A stretch of 64,000 nucleotides of DNA from Bactrocera neohumeralis (Eukaryota; Arthropoda; Insecta; Diptera; Tephritidae), in assembly GCF_024586455.1 (NCBI RefSeq), contig NC_065921.1, forward strand, positions 77,328,720-77,392,719. Direction: 5' to 3'. The translations under genes were made by a program, and so were the position numbers. The stretch's first letter is position 1, and each line of letters begins with the position of its first letter. Shown here one piece after another: positions 21,695 through 33,382 of the stretch. Under the pieces are notes generated by a model. The model did no database searches. It was not told the DNA's origin and saw nothing but the letters and a program-made list of their open reading frames with translations.

Positions 21695-22182
21695 ACGCTT
21701 CAACGGTGCTGCACATGCCTTCAAGTCAAAACACTGAGCCACTGCTTGCCGCAGCGATTGTCGCGATTAACCTTTTGCATTTGCGCATCGATCGCATTTT
21801 TCTGCGCACATATTTACATTTTGATCGTACGCGCATGCGTAGCTGCCCTTTGCATTGTGCTGCCTTGCGCACGCAGCTGATTGGTATCGCATAATTCATA
21901 TGCATACCTGCGCAAATAAATAGTTATGCGCGTAAATATACAGGTATTCTCTTAGACTTGAGTGTGACTACTTCATGTGGAATCACTGCAGGGCTCATCA
22001 GCTGCGCTTCACATATTTTTAAGTGCAGCCGCATACTGGCTTCGACCCGGACCTGCCTTCATATTATTATCTGGTTGATCTTTTAATCGCCGCGACTGCA
22101 ATGTACATACATCGCTCAGGTAAAGCTTAGCACCTTTGTAATGCGCTGAGTGCTCAGAGTCAGCTTTGGTGTTCTGGCTGCG
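21695..22182 (-). repeat. Inverted homologous segment, arm A
   Basis: The reverse complement of this segment aligns end to end with 63012-63545. Shared words in order are GAACACC.AAG, GGCGATTAAAAGATCAA, GGCAGGTCCGGGT, CAGCTGATGAGCCC, CATGAAGTAGTCACACTC, GCGCATAACTATT, GATACCAATCAGCTG, a 41-bp identical block (21813-21853), AGGTTAATCGCGACAAT and TCAGTGTT.TGACTTGA. Overall identity looks around 70-80 percent with indels. No convincing frame is shared, and no transposon ends were seen. It may be a duplicated regulatory or transcribed non-coding element, or a dispersed repeat of unknown class. Confidence 0.85.
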
Positions 22183-22907
22183 CATACATTGTGGTAATAT
22201 ATACACAATTTACTAGTTTGTGGTCGAAGGAAGGTGCAGTAGTTAGTTGATTTCAGCCAGAATATATACTGTAGCTAGGCATAAGCATATGAAATTTAGC
22301 TATTCTTAAATCTCTTGAGTTCGCTGAGATGTTTTCTGGCATCGTTTCTAGGCGACACTTGAAGGGTTTGCGAATATTTAGAAGTCTTCAAACATCAGTG
22401 TGATCTTATGAGCCATTTATCCCATTAATACTGCTGAAATTTTTCAAAAAAAAGGGATTTAAACTAGGCTCTGCGTTCCATTAATCGCCACATAACCATT
22501 AGCCAATGAAATTTCTTTCTAAACTTACATAGATAAGTCAGAAGGATAACTTCGAGACATCTTAGATATATATTTTTTCCCTCGATGAACCTACATCTTA
22601 GCCGATTTTTTCTTCTCCATCTAATATCAACAGTTTTTAATAGATCGTAAACTTTCAGACGGTTTATGAGGTAGAGAACTGAATAAAGTCTTCTCTCATA
22701 TTTGTGGAAAGCCAGCCGTTGCCAAAGACTTTTATATACCATTAAAATATTAAGCTGTCCGGATTCATAAAAACCAGGCACTGCTGGTAGCTATAAATTC
22801 GAAGGATTTTGTATGTGTATCCCCGATCCAGTCTAAATTACACGAACTATCTAAGCCTATCGGAAAAAATGGAATCACAAACTGTATAAGCTTTATGTCG
22901 ACATGTA
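22183..22907. other. AT-rich DNA, nothing recognised
   Basis: A 105-codon frame at 22464-22781 (minus) is basic and has no recognisable domain. It ends next to a mariner-like element but shows no transposase motif. Confidence 0.45.
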
Positions 22908-23910
22908 ACGGGTTTTTCAATAGGGATTCTACAAAAGTAGACCGATTAAGGGCGCTACGTCCAATTTATGGTCGTTATAATCGTCCCGTCAGAGCAACAA
23001 TTGAGAGTCTAGTGGAAAAATTCGAATCCACAAGCACAGTCAAAAATATGACAAAGAAGTGCCCTTAGTGTCGAGAATATTGCTGTCGCTGACGCATCAA
23101 TTGAGGAAGACCTAAATCAGTCCCTCACACGTCGTTTTCAAGGGTTGGGCATCTCTGTGACGTCGTTCTGCCGAATTTTGTGAAAAATTCTTGGCGTACA
23201 TCCATACAAGATCAAATTGACGAAAGAACTGAAGCCGCTTGACCGCCAGAACTTGGAAAAGATCCGAATTTTCATCGAAAAATCATCTTCAGCGATGAGG
23301 CTTTTTCTGGCTGAATGGCTTCGCCAATAGGCTAAATATGGGTTATTGATCAGGCAGCGTACAACACGTACTCCATGAGTCACCGTTGCATCCCGAAAAA
23401 AATAGGGAAGCGCTACCGCTCAAAGATAACCGAATATTTTTGGCCCGAATTGGATAATACGGACTTGAACAATATGTGGTTTCAACAGGACGGCTACAAG
23501 CCACACAGCGAGTGGCACAATCGATTCATTGAAAACCAAATTTGATGAACGTGTTATCTCACGAAATGGGCAAGTCAATTGTCCGCCTCGGTCGTGCGAT
23601 TTGACGCCGTTAACTATTGCATGTGGAGCTACGTCAAGTCTATGGTCTATACCAAAAAGCCAGCGACGATTGATGCACTTCGTACGAATATCGAACATTA
23701 AATTGCAGTATCGGCTGATTTATGCTTGAAAGCCGTCGAAAATTAGGTGCAGCGTCTGGACTTCTGCAAGCGGGCCAGTGGTGCCCATGCAAAGAAATCG
23801 AGTTCTATATATAATGACATCGAATGTACTTTCACAGAAATAAAAAAAAAATCATTGATATTCCCTTTTCATTTTATTTAAAAAAAAAGTGCTCTTATTG
23901 AAAAACCCAT
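22908..23910 (+). mobile_element. Complete but dead mariner-superfamily element
   Basis: This is a 1,003-bp element with both ends. The left ACGGGTTTTTCAATAGGGAT pairs with the reverse complement of the right end, ATGGGTTTTTCAATAAGAGC. TA flanks both sides (22906-22907 and 23911-23912). Inside is a sense transposase in several frames: a YGRYNRPVRATIES segment (about 22970), SIENIA.ADASIEED.NQSL (23066-23125), a KIKLTKELKPL segment (23205-23240), IFSDEA (about 23288), WFQQDG (about 23475-23495), RSCDLTP (23594-23615), a WSYVKSMVY.KKPATIDALR stretch and a QRLDFCKRASGAH tail. The family cuts and pastes at TA. Stops and frameshifts make this copy non-autonomous. A possible poly-A signal AATAAA lies at 23841. 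Confidence 0.93.
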
Positions 23911-25694
23911 TATTTGGCAAAGTGTATAAAAATCCAACGAACGAGCTGGTTAGGCATGTTCACATGGAAAATGATGTTCCAGAAGAAAGCTCCTTCGATT
24001 TGAGACAGATGAGTGGACAACGAGCACAGGTAAGGTTTAAATTCACTGTTCAGACCAAACCACGGTTGTAGTAACAAATAGAAGAAGAAGTGGTATTTAG
24101 CTAACTTTAAATGTGTTACAGGAATTGCGCAATAGATTTTGATACTTTCATAGTTCATATTTGATACGATTGCTATATAAATATGTTCTGGGTTGAGTAG
24201 CGTAATAAAATAGTGGTATCTGAAGAAGGAGACCTTGTTATTTACTTTCAGTCGGTGCTTAGCCTTTATTATTTAATATAGCGTTACGAAAATTCCGTCG
24301 CTTTCTAGGTTAAAGTTTTAGATACCACTTTGGATGGCTCGTTCAACTGCAACTTATTCTTTTATGGTTGGAGTTTTTACGTTATGTCTTTTCATATAGT
24401 TGGAGTTTATGTGAGATGTGCACTCAGAAATCTCCACCCTTTATAAAACTTTTGGTATGCAATCAAAAATCACGTTGAGTCACGGATGCGCCGATATTGT
24501 TTGTATATTTTCTTATTGTATGAATTTTGATTATATATTTAAAGGTATATAAAGTACTATATTCACTTCGATATGTTTATAATTATCCACACAAGTATAT
24601 ACCCGAGTCAAAACTACATTTTCTGCTTAGTTGTGGTCACTTAAGGAATGCCATTGCTGTAAGTCATTTGAATAAATAATAATGCATTCCATATTCTCTT
24701 ACAAGCCAGAATAATTCTCAACAGAAATTCTTAGCATTCCTTAAGACAGAGCATCTCTCTGTGGTTTTTCTCAATTGAAATTGAAATGGCAATTGTGCCT
24801 TGATAGCATTGTGGCAAGTTATATACATACATCCAGTTAAATATGCATTTATTTATTTCGGACATGTTGCACATGGCTTTATATAACTAGCCAAGCAACA
24901 ATTGCTGTTGCTACTGCTGCTGCTGCGGCTGCCTGGCGGCCTGTGGCATTTTGAGCTGTGGACAGCGATGTCTTGTGGAATGCCAGTGCAAATAAAAATG
25001 TCTGCAATCTTTCAACAAAATTGCTGATAACACCATGTTGACAATGCCTTTAATTTAATTTATTTCTGCTGCCGTGTTGTTATTGTGAGTTTTTGCAATT
25101 TTTGCGAATTTTTGTCAGTTGCTGTTGAAATCTGTTTATTTATAGTTTTCAGGGGCTCAAAGAGTAGCGTTTCTACATGTAAGCTTAAAATTGGAAAATG
25201 GTGATGGACATAAAAATGAAAGCCGAACTATTTTTCTCGATGGGATGAACGATTCTTTTGAATGATAGTATCCTGCCAAGCATTCCGAAACTCTTTTAGT
25301 TCAAATATAACTACTTCGGGTTGATCAAATCTACACCACATTACTACTTTCTCCAGTTTTGAAGAAAAAATAGTTTGCCAAATATTTGAATGAGGTCTAC
25401 GAGATTTAGTCTAATAAACTTATTTAGCTTCTGGCAAAGGCGTCAGTATAGATTTTCGTGTGAACATCTTGAGAAACCCTCTTAGAATGAACTCAAGTCT
25501 TCGCTAGTGGATGACTCATATAATGTTCGTAAAACTTGAATTTCTGCAGATATAGTATTGACAGAAGTAATGATATTCATACTCACTTAATTAATCAGAG
25601 CCTAACCTCAACCCGGAATCAGGATCGATATGGATAACCACATTAACTGTCATCAAAGCAGTATGCTTTAAAACCATTAGGGGAGCATTTTTTG
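23911..25694. other. Non-coding DNA, nothing firm
   Basis: CCACGGTTGTAGTAACAAAT followed by AGAAGAAGAAGTGG at 24060-24094 may be a short sense RTE 3' end (compare its complement at 60800-60830). An imperfect GCTGCTGCTGCGGCTGCCTGG tract lies near 24915-24937. The rest has fly-type non-coding composition. No gene was recognised. Confidence 0.45.
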
Positions 25695-26160
25695 TCACTA
25701 AAATAACAGCGCCGTTAGTTCTGCTCTCTCCAGGTTGAATAAAGAAGCCAAGAAAATGGGTCTGGTAGTGAACGAGTTCAAGACGAAATATATCCTGTCA
25801 TCATCTTGTTGTCGCATTCGCGACTTAGCTCTCACGTCACTGTTGACAGTCATAACTTCGAAGTCGTAGATAATTTCGTCTATCTTGGAATCAGCATTAA
25901 CACCAAAAACAATGTCAGCCTCGAAATCCAACGTAGAATAACTCTTGCCAATAGGTGCTACTTCGGACTGAAAAGGAAAGTCCTCTCTCGGCGAACACAG
26001 ACCAAATTCTACAAGTCACTCATCATCCCCGTCCTGCTATATGGTACAGAGGTATGGACGATGACAACATCTCATGAGTCGGCGTTACGAGCTTTCGAGA
26101 GAAAGGTTCGGCGGAAGATTTATAATCCCTTACGCATTGACAACGGGACATATTAAGTTG
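25695..26160 (+). mobile_element. RTE-clade RT, C-terminal fragment
   Basis: Sense coding starts after the catalytic region with KKAKKMGLVVNEFKTKYILS (25742-25800). It continues, after a frameshift, in one open frame at 25806-26156: RLSSHVTVDSHNFEVVDNFV, YLGISINTKNNVSLEIQRRI, TLANRCYFGLKRKVLSRRTQ, KFYKSLIIPVLLYGTEVWTM, then FERKVRRKIY. These are the hallmark thumb and connection segments of RTE RTs. The frame stops at a TAA soon after the IDNGTY segment, so the basic C-terminal tail is missing. It has no YADD and no endonuclease, and is therefore inactive. Confidence 0.88.
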
Positions 26161-27094
26161 ATCTTTAAATCACTTTTTGTGCCAATAATAAAGAATCGGT
26201 TTTTGTCGAGTTCAACCCGTAAGTCTTGTAGTAAAGAGTGACCTTATGGCTTATAAAAATCGCATGTCTAATCAATAGAACACAGTGAATGTTTAGAAGT
26301 CGGAAATTACATATCCTATTCTCATGATCTCTTCATATCTATAAGCATAAGCATAAGAAAGAAAAAAACAATAATGGCCTGGGTATGAACCTTGTGTAGT
26401 CAACGCCAGATCACTAGATCCGGGGATCCCGGGGAGGCTCAAGCGCCAGTATGCTCAGGAACTTCCAGAGTACGACTTAACAGAATGTGTAACTTATCAG
26501 AATGAACTTTAGAATGGATATTTTCGGGCTCACGAAAACGAATATTTTTACGAGATGCTGAGATGTCTTCACACTTTCATCTTCCTATAACTAAAGCGTT
26601 GCCATTAAACTTCATTCATTTCCAGTTGCAAAATCAGCACTTACATGAAGTCTTAGCGCTCAGTGTAATATTGAAACAAAGACCGAAGTGCTTCATACAC
26701 TAAATTTTCAGCCACCCGCAGCAATATTCAACAATTCTAGGGTTTCTTGAACCGTTGTCTAGCATGTGACAAACGCATGCAGACAGGAACTCACATGGGG
26801 GCAACGTGCAGCATTTGGCATTCTAGCAAAGCCATTAAACTCTCCATCGCAAGCCAAATGTGTTAGCTTAGGCCATTTGGCGCATTGACGTTATTGAAGT
26901 TTAATGTGTTTCTTTGCGTTATGCCAAATGGGTTTCCGCTCTGAAAGCGCGTTTCATGAAGCAAACAGTGGTGAGCTAGTTAAAGTATGGGCAATGATAT
27001 GCAATGCAGCAGCTTGCGAGGTGGCTAACTGGTGGAATGGAAATGCTGGAAAAATTTCGAAACTTCGCTTTAAAATCGAAAGCTTGAAGGGCTC
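26161..27094. other. Intergenic DNA, nothing recognised
   Basis: No gene or transposon trace was recognised. The frame at 26904-27185 runs into the DR-A fragment and is probably chance. Confidence 0.5.
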
Positions 27095-27226
27095 TTTAAA
27101 ATTTTATGCAAATTTTCAGATCGACATCTCAAATGGACGGACACACAGAGGGACATGGCTAAATCGATTCAGCTCGTTATGCTGATCATACCCTCTTGGT
27201 ATTACCACTTCGTGGCAAACTTAATA
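27095..27226 (+). repeat. DR-A 3' end fragment
   Basis: AAATTTTCAGATCGACATCT, GACGGACACACAGAGGGACATGG-like sequence, TAAATCGATTCAGCTCGTTA and CACTTCGTGGCAAACTTAATA reproduce the end of DR-A (compare 1075-1200). It abuts the J1 fragment that follows. Confidence 0.7.
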
Positions 27227-27830
27227 TACCACATAAACATACGCGCAACACTCGAAAATGGACGGTGGAGATGTTGCAGGAACCTTTTAAATTGCCCGAC
27301 CACTGCAGTATATTTCAAGCTGAGGTCTTTGCTATTGCGAAAGCCGGCACCTCGTATCTCACATCAGCAAGAAGTGTCTTGGGAAGCAGGGCAGCAGTGG
27401 AAAGTGTTGTTAGAAGTAAGCAACCTCACTTCCACTGGGTTTCAGGCCACATAACCATCAAGAGCAATGAAATAGTGGACGAGATTGCCAAAAATGGTGT
27501 ACGGCTAACATACGAAAACGAGATCAACATTGGGAAACCCATGAACTGTCTATACAACGATCTCGACAGCAGCATGTTAAAGAAAATACAAACACGATGG
27601 AATGGGCTAGCTGGGTGTAAAACTACAAAAGTCATGTGTTAAACGGTAGATCGGAAGTACAAAAACTTTTTATTGCACAGTCTTGGCGATACGCCCGCTG
27701 GATGGATCTGACATATCGAGACTATATGAAACATGACGGGAATACTAACTGGTCCCGCATTGGCAAGACAGTTTGGTGGCGTATAATAAACTGGAAGAGA
27801 TACGCCCAGAATCTGTAAAATATTGTCAAG
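27227..27830 (+). mobile_element. J1 RNase H and tail fragment
   Basis: Open frame 27196-27642 carries LPDHCSIFQAEVFAIAKAG (27290-27345), the second catalytic motif of a retrotransposon RNase H. It then has SARSVLGSRAAVESVVRSKQ, HFHWVSGH and SNEIVDEIAKNG, the last RNase H motif, where the usual AD.LA has become VDEIA. A segment shared with 42820-42900 follows: NCLYNDLDSSMLKKIQTRWN (the same words at 42820 read as LHCLYNDLNRSMIRKIKTRS). Beyond the stop, GDTPAGWI-like coding and R.HAR.M words continue to about 27820. The RT and the first RNase H motif are missing. Confidence 0.82.
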
Positions 27831-29264
27831 CACTGACATATCTATTGAGAAGAGTACAAGAAAGAAAATATCTAAATATAAATAAATATATAATATATCA
27901 TTGGTTTTGAATTTCCGACAAGCGCGAATGCAATAATTAAAATGAAGGAATCAGTGCCCTCACCCCCGAAAAGAACATTCCCACCATACGTACTCGTATT
28001 CATTATACCTGCCGCACGCACTCGTAATGCACAATTATAAAGGAATTACATGTGCCAGATGCTGCAAGTGAATATAACGGTAACTCATGCTTACAGTAAT
28101 TCACCATAAGCACATTTTGCTTTAAAATTATATGAAGGCACACACATGAGCATCCACATACTCATACGAGGCACCGTCATTTACCTGCGGTTTGTTGGGC
28201 ACCATACGAGGCAAACAACGGGACCTGCTTGCTTTGCAATTATTGCACTTTTCGCGTTGCTCCGCTGAGCGTAAAAGCAACAATCGAAAGAAATAAAGAA
28301 ATTACAACAAAGAGTGGGTAAATGTGATAGGATGGAAAAGAGGAAAACGGTAAAGGAGAAAAGAGGAAAGGAGCAGTACTTCCGTTGTAAATGTTGCAAG
28401 GATACATGCCTCAATGTTGCACAGTAGGTACTACTGTATACTCGTTTATTTGCAATAAAATTACACACGATGGGGTGGTAAGTAATGATCAGGTGCTTAA
28501 CATTCGAATTTCGTAAAAGTATATAGACTCTAATTTTTCGAGAGACTTTTAATCCTGTACTGAAAGTCTCAAGTAGAAATATCCCGAAAATTCTTACCTC
28601 ACAACGTTCCAATGATGTTGAGCTTACATTCGACATCACATGAGATCTTCATGAGACAAATTAGGCAGTAAGAGCAGAAGGTAAGAAAACCCGGAGCTCC
28701 TAACTAAGAGTGACTATAGGAATCCTTTTCCGAATTAACCCTATTGAAAAAGATTTATATTAAATGCTTAAGCCTATATACCGATATGGTTCATGCGTTC
28801 TCTAGAGCCATATGACTCTTCAGTCGCTGATTGGAAGAGACCAAACGACTTGGTTCTCTCGAGGCCTTATGACCGTCCAGTTGAGGGTTTGGGAGAGAGG
28901 GATGTCAGTGCCGCAATACTTCCAAGATCTCCTCAGGGGTGAAGGGTTCGGAAGAAAACCAGACACGAGCGCGAATGCGATGTGGAAAGGTCAACCTTGG
29001 CCGAAGCGTCTTCTTTAGCTCCCTTCCGGATCTCACCAAACCTAGTTACCGCTTCAGGACAGGACGGCAAACTATTCGTCGGCACATCTGAACAGATTGT
29101 GCATACCATGGTATTAATACACACTTTCATATCTAGAACAAGGTCCGGAGTTTTCCTCAACACTCTTCATGAAAAGCACGCATGTATACGGCGCTTAGGC
29201 TGCTCGTATTTTTTATGCTCATGTATTTTTGAATGACGTAAAGTCAATGGAAAAGAGGCGCAGT
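27831..29264. other. Intergenic DNA, no gene recognised
   Basis: A 152-codon minus frame (28181-28639) has no recognisable domain, and its Phe/Leu/Cys bias suggests chance. A splice-donor-like CGCAG|GTAAATG lies on the minus strand near 28190. Frames at 28812-29236 on both strands are unrecognised. They may belong to the J2 copy downstream, but I could not show it. Confidence 0.4.
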
Positions 29265-29942
29265 GAGCTTTTTCATGGATGGGTCGAAGCTGTTGTAGTA
29301 GAGAAGGTTGGAAGGCGAGTGCTCTCCGATAACCTTAGCTTTAGGCTACCATTGAAGTGTTTTTCACTGAAGCAGAAGGGCCTGTTTTTTAGGTGATGCT
29401 GGGCATACTGCTTCGAAAAGCAGTTTCTTTTGGGTGGGTGAAAATTCACTCTATCAGGAGGGAAATAGCTTCAAGCTACTTTATCATCTGACTCGGTTTG
29501 GGTAAACCAATGAACTAGCCAAAGTTGCAGCTTTGCCTCGATCATATCGGAATTGCACCCGATTGGATCTTCATTTGCTCCTTGCGTTCTTGCACTGGAC
29601 CAATGGACCTTGCATGCGGTTTAACTCGCTGATCGATGACCCGCTCCTGTGTTACCGCGAGCTGCTTTGGCCTAGTAGTTCTCAATGTTGTATGGAGAAC
29701 GGTGAGGTGAAAATAAGCAGGTACTTTCTTTCTTCGGCACCTTTGCCAAACCAGAAGATACAGCCGAAACTGATTTTGATCGTCTCAAAAATATTTTTGA
29801 TAGGCTCAAAGCTCTTTGACGGGTTGTAAGGGTCTTATGATCTATTATACAGAAGTTTTAGGTAACACAGCGGACCGGCGTTCTAAGCTGTCCAAGTTAT
29901 ATACTTATTAGGATCGACCTCTTAAACTAACTTAACATAACC
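29265..29942 (+). mobile_element. J2 RNase H to 3' end fragment
   Basis: Sense translation gives FFMDGSKLL at 29270-29296, the first RNase H motif (TDGS-like). After a frameshift comes SFRLPLKCFSLKQKGLFF, a decayed version of LP..CSVFQAEV (29340-29392). Next is a LLLAFLHWTNGPCMRFN segment (29577-29620), matching the LTGH region after RNase H. The tail reads FLSSAPLPNQ-like, then a DFDRLKNIFDRLKAL-like stretch, GTTTTAGGTAACAC, CGGACCGGCGTTCTAAGC and an ACTTAACATAACCT terminus, as at 20890-20990. Several stops interrupt it. Confidence 0.68.
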
Positions 29943-31079
29943 TGTGTGCAAATATATTTACTCCAATGTTCTAATTATTAAATCGCATGCGTCCTTCCGC
30001 CTTTCCGCGGGGACATCCAAGTCCTCATATAAAACTCACATACATGCCCCTCCGCAAGCAAGAGTATGCCCTGTAGAAATATGGCAAGCAACTCGGTCGC
30101 TCGCTAATTCGCTTAGGAGACTGTCTGCGCTGAATTTTATTGAGGCCACGTTGGGATGCACAAGCAGTCGAGGCATAATTAATACGACAGATAACAGTTA
30201 ATATTACAGTAGTGGTAGAATTTACCCACATATACATATACACACACAAATATGCTTAATAATTTCACATGCCGTTATGTACAGTTATGCGTGTTTGCGT
30301 GTGCTGTCATTGTCAGCTGGTCACCTGCTGCATGCGCTCATTAATACCCGACCAACGGTATAAAAAATTTATGAGCACCACGTGGAGTTGTGGGCGTTGT
30401 TGTGCAACAAACTTAAATGTATTGTCTCGTTTTGTCGTGCGGGTGCAACCACCGGTGTCGTTAGTGCAATAATGAGCATGCATACATATACAAATTTATG
30501 CCCATGTTGCGCTTTGTTCATTGTCACCTCGTAAGGACCGAAAGGACGGACGTGTACTGGAGTATATTAAATTAAATTTACAACGTTATTTAAAGTGAGC
30601 AGCGACTAGCTGGTTGTAATGTAGAATGCATGGAAATGTGTGAAATCATTAGGGTGGTCCTTAAATGTAGGGAAAAAATTGATCAAGATTACTGAAAAAG
30701 TGTTAAAAGATTTTTTTGATTTTAGCCGATAAATTATTCGAGAGAAAAGTTTTGAGGATCATTTATTCGAAATCTTTGCGTATTCTATATTGTATTCGCA
30801 ATTGAAATAAATGTCTAACAAATTGATGAAGAGATCAAAAAATCAAGAGACAGCTGAATCACGCTAGGCTAGGTCGTGTTGTCTTTAATGGAAGAGACAA
30901 ATATTTATTTAGCTTCAATTTCTGTACCCGCCTGTGGAAAGGAACTGAAAAATAACTAGATTTTTTTTGGTCGGCCTTGAGAAATCATTGGAGAAAGACC
31001 TGGCTGCAGATATATGGTATCTTGAATGGTTCCAAATCAAGAGAAAGGATGAAACGACTGGTGCGCTGTTGTTAACTCT
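29943..31079. other. Non-coding DNA, nothing recognised
   Basis: An 85-codon frame (29944-30201) lacks any known domain. AGGGTGGTCCTTAAATG at 30651-30667 looks like a possible transposon end, but no partner end was found. No gene was recognised. Confidence 0.45.
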
Positions 31080-31920
31080 ATTATTTTCTCCAAGAGCAGG
31101 TTGACGAAGTCGTACGATAGGGAGTCACCTTGTATGAAACTCGGAGAGGTCCTTCCCGATCCTGACGGAGTTTTTGGTATTGCTCAACGTCATCTTACAC
31201 AGCCTTATTTGTTTTACGCGGAAACCAAATTTAGATCTAGCGGCATAAAGGTAGCTCCTTTTCGTGCTGTCAAAAGCAGCTTTGAAATCGACGAACAGGT
31301 GGTGAATATCTGGTAAGTTATTGATTTTCCAGGCCTTAAGTCACACTGATAAGTTCGAATCAGTTTGTTGACGGTGGCCTTTAATCTTTCTCACAATATG
31401 CTCGATCGATCCTCATATGCAATGTTGAGGAGACTTGTCCCACGCTAGTTGGCACAGTTTGTGAGTCTCCCTCTTTGTGTTGGACAGAGCACACTGGTAT
31501 TCCAATCGTCGGACATGCTTTCGTCTGACCATATTCCACAAAGAAACTGATCCATACTCCTTATGAGCTCTTCACCAACGTGTTTGAATAGCTCCCCGCT
31601 TTGTTGTTCTTCAGACGGATAATTGCTATTTGAACTTCTTAATGTTCGGGCAATGGAATGTCTGCCCCATCGTCGTCGATTGGGAGTCGGGTTCACCATA
31701 TTCTGGTGTTATGCTTTCACTACCATTCAGCAGGCTGGAGAAGTGTTCCGTTCATATGTTTATTAGGCTCTGGGCATCAGTTTTTAGATTACCTCTGCCT
31801 ACATTCTTTTGGTTTTCGCTTTCCTCTTCAACTCTTGAATAAGGTAACTAGTATCTTATCAGTGCGACATCGTCTAACCAGCGCGGGAACTGTAACAGAG
31901 ACTTTTCTACGGCTCTAAAA
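31080..31920 (-). mobile_element. RTE-clade RT, N-terminal half
   Basis: On the minus strand the order runs from a KREAR-like trace at the right edge, through LWA..I..LMNGTLLQPAEW (about 31720-31770), to SNYPSEEQQSGELFKHVGEE, LIRSMDQFLC, WSDESMSDDWNTSVLCPTQR, TNCAN.RGTSLLNIAYE, ERLKATVNKLIRTYQCDLRP, GKSITYQIFT (31310-31600), STARKGATFMPLDLN and SGSGRTSPSFIQGDSLSYDF-like coding (31100-31160). These are the fingers and palm of RTE RT up to the segment before YADD. The catalytic loop and thumb are lacking. The copy partly complements 6956-7780 in coverage but is an independent remnant. Confidence 0.85.
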
Positions 31921-32294
31921 TTTACACTTGATATAAGTCAGTATGCGTTCAAGTTTAGCGGTACTCATTCGTCATTAGTCTATTTAACTGAAGGTTAGAT
32001 CAATATATTCTTCTACTTTGGCACTACAAACACGGGTTGCCATTTAAAAGTACTACATTTATTCTTCTCCAAAGAAGAAGTCTTCGCATACACATCTAAA
32101 AGTTTTTCTGGAGCCAAAAGAAGTATTAGGTTGAATCAAATTTCCGGCAAATCATACTAACAAAATACTTTTAGGGAACAGTACGAACAAATTTATTCTC
32201 AAGTGAATTCAGTGCAAGTCAATAAAATCAAACTCAATTTACACTTCAAGCCCCGCAGACATATCGTGTCACTGACTAAGAAGCATTGAACTGC
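31921..32294. other. Intergenic DNA, possible RTE end at 31998
   Basis: TTCTTCTACTTTGGCACTAC at 31998-32017 resembles the antisense RTE 3' end near 60800. The rest is unrecognised. Confidence 0.4.
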
Positions 32295-32640
32295 TCTTTT
32301 TGATTCACCTGCCGCGTAGCGCTTGTCTCACTTCTCATGCAATGCACTGCGGCGCTCCTCTCCTTGTCGATCCACGCTTGTTTGACGATTTATTATCGTT
32401 GCCGAAATATTTGTTGTGAATACGAAAATTCGGTTTAGGGATTTCGACAATAAATTTATAATGCGACAAAAAATTGCGGATATTTCTAAATTCAGCGCAC
32501 GTTTTCGGTTTTGTCTGGGAATGTTTTGCTCTTTTCGTGTTGTTGTATGAAATGGTACTCACTTTTTCCTCTCTCTTGTGCCATTTTCGCTGCACACCTT
32601 GGCGCATTCTAGCGTGGTCGTTGTGCTCCACTGTGGCCTA
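32295..32640 (-). promoter_or_regulatory. Possible minus-strand exon(s), weak
   Basis: Composition is less AT-rich than the flanks. Two donor-like sites lie on the minus strand: GGAAAAA|GTGAGTACC (GT at 32562-32561) and GCGGCAG|GTGAATC (GT at 32308-32307). An open minus frame of 99 codons (32335-32631) is charged and of fairly normal composition but matches nothing I know. No acceptor between the two donors stands out. It could be an alternative first exon or simply chance. Confidence 0.2.
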
Positions 32641-33382
32641 GGTGGCTTGTGGCATTGTCATGTGGTGTTCTTTGTTGTTGTTCCTGTGATATTGTAGGAA
32701 TGTTTTTCACTCCCTGTCAAAGTGAGAATCGCCGTGGGTGCTGCCGGCTGCATAGCATATGCGTCATAAGTTCGTATGACTGCTGTCAGAGCGTTGACAT
32801 GTTTATTTCGCATGCCTGACATGTCACAACATTCAGCGAACTGTAAAACAAGATGAAAGAAAATGCAAAAAATACAGATAGATACTGAGATATACATATA
32901 TACATATATATTTGTTAGTTTTGAGCACCGACTTATACGCGTTGCATAATTTGAGTGCGAAAAAGAGTTGAGATACGCCCGGGTTTAAATGCTCAGGGTT
33001 CAAGGACACGTTTTTTTAGTTGTCATAAATATTTGTGTAGCTTAGAAGACACTAAGTGGTTTACGATCGCCAAATAGATGTCCATCAAGCATATTTTACT
33101 GACAGTTTCTTTTTCAGTTAGTTCCATCTCAGTCAGAACGCCTAAAAGGTAACCAAGGGCGCATAGCGCGACTCAGTTTTGAAACTCTTGGTTACTTATT
33201 TTAAACAGGTAATGAAAAATACTAGTCCTATCTATATTTTCACATTATCGAGGTAATCACTTTAAAATGATACCCAACGATGAGAACTAGCAGTAATTCG
33301 GACTATGATAAGGAGCCAGACTAATCTGAGTCCCATTGAATAACCTCAAAGTCATTGAGGCGGAAATATCGATGTTATTGTA
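32641..33382. other. Intergenic DNA, nothing recognised
   Basis: A 9-bp inverted repeat, GTAACCAAG (33149-33157) with CTTGGTTAC (33187-33195), encloses a 29-base loop. A (TA)-rich stretch lies near 32890. No gene was recognised. Confidence 0.5.

Noticed and set aside
28181..28639. 152-codon minus frame ending near a GTAAAT donor
   Set aside because: Phe/Leu/Cys-biased, no domain; the donor alone is weak evidence.
30645..30680. AGGGTGGTCC as a DNA-transposon end
   Set aside because: No matching inverted repeat or duplication was found within 1 kb.
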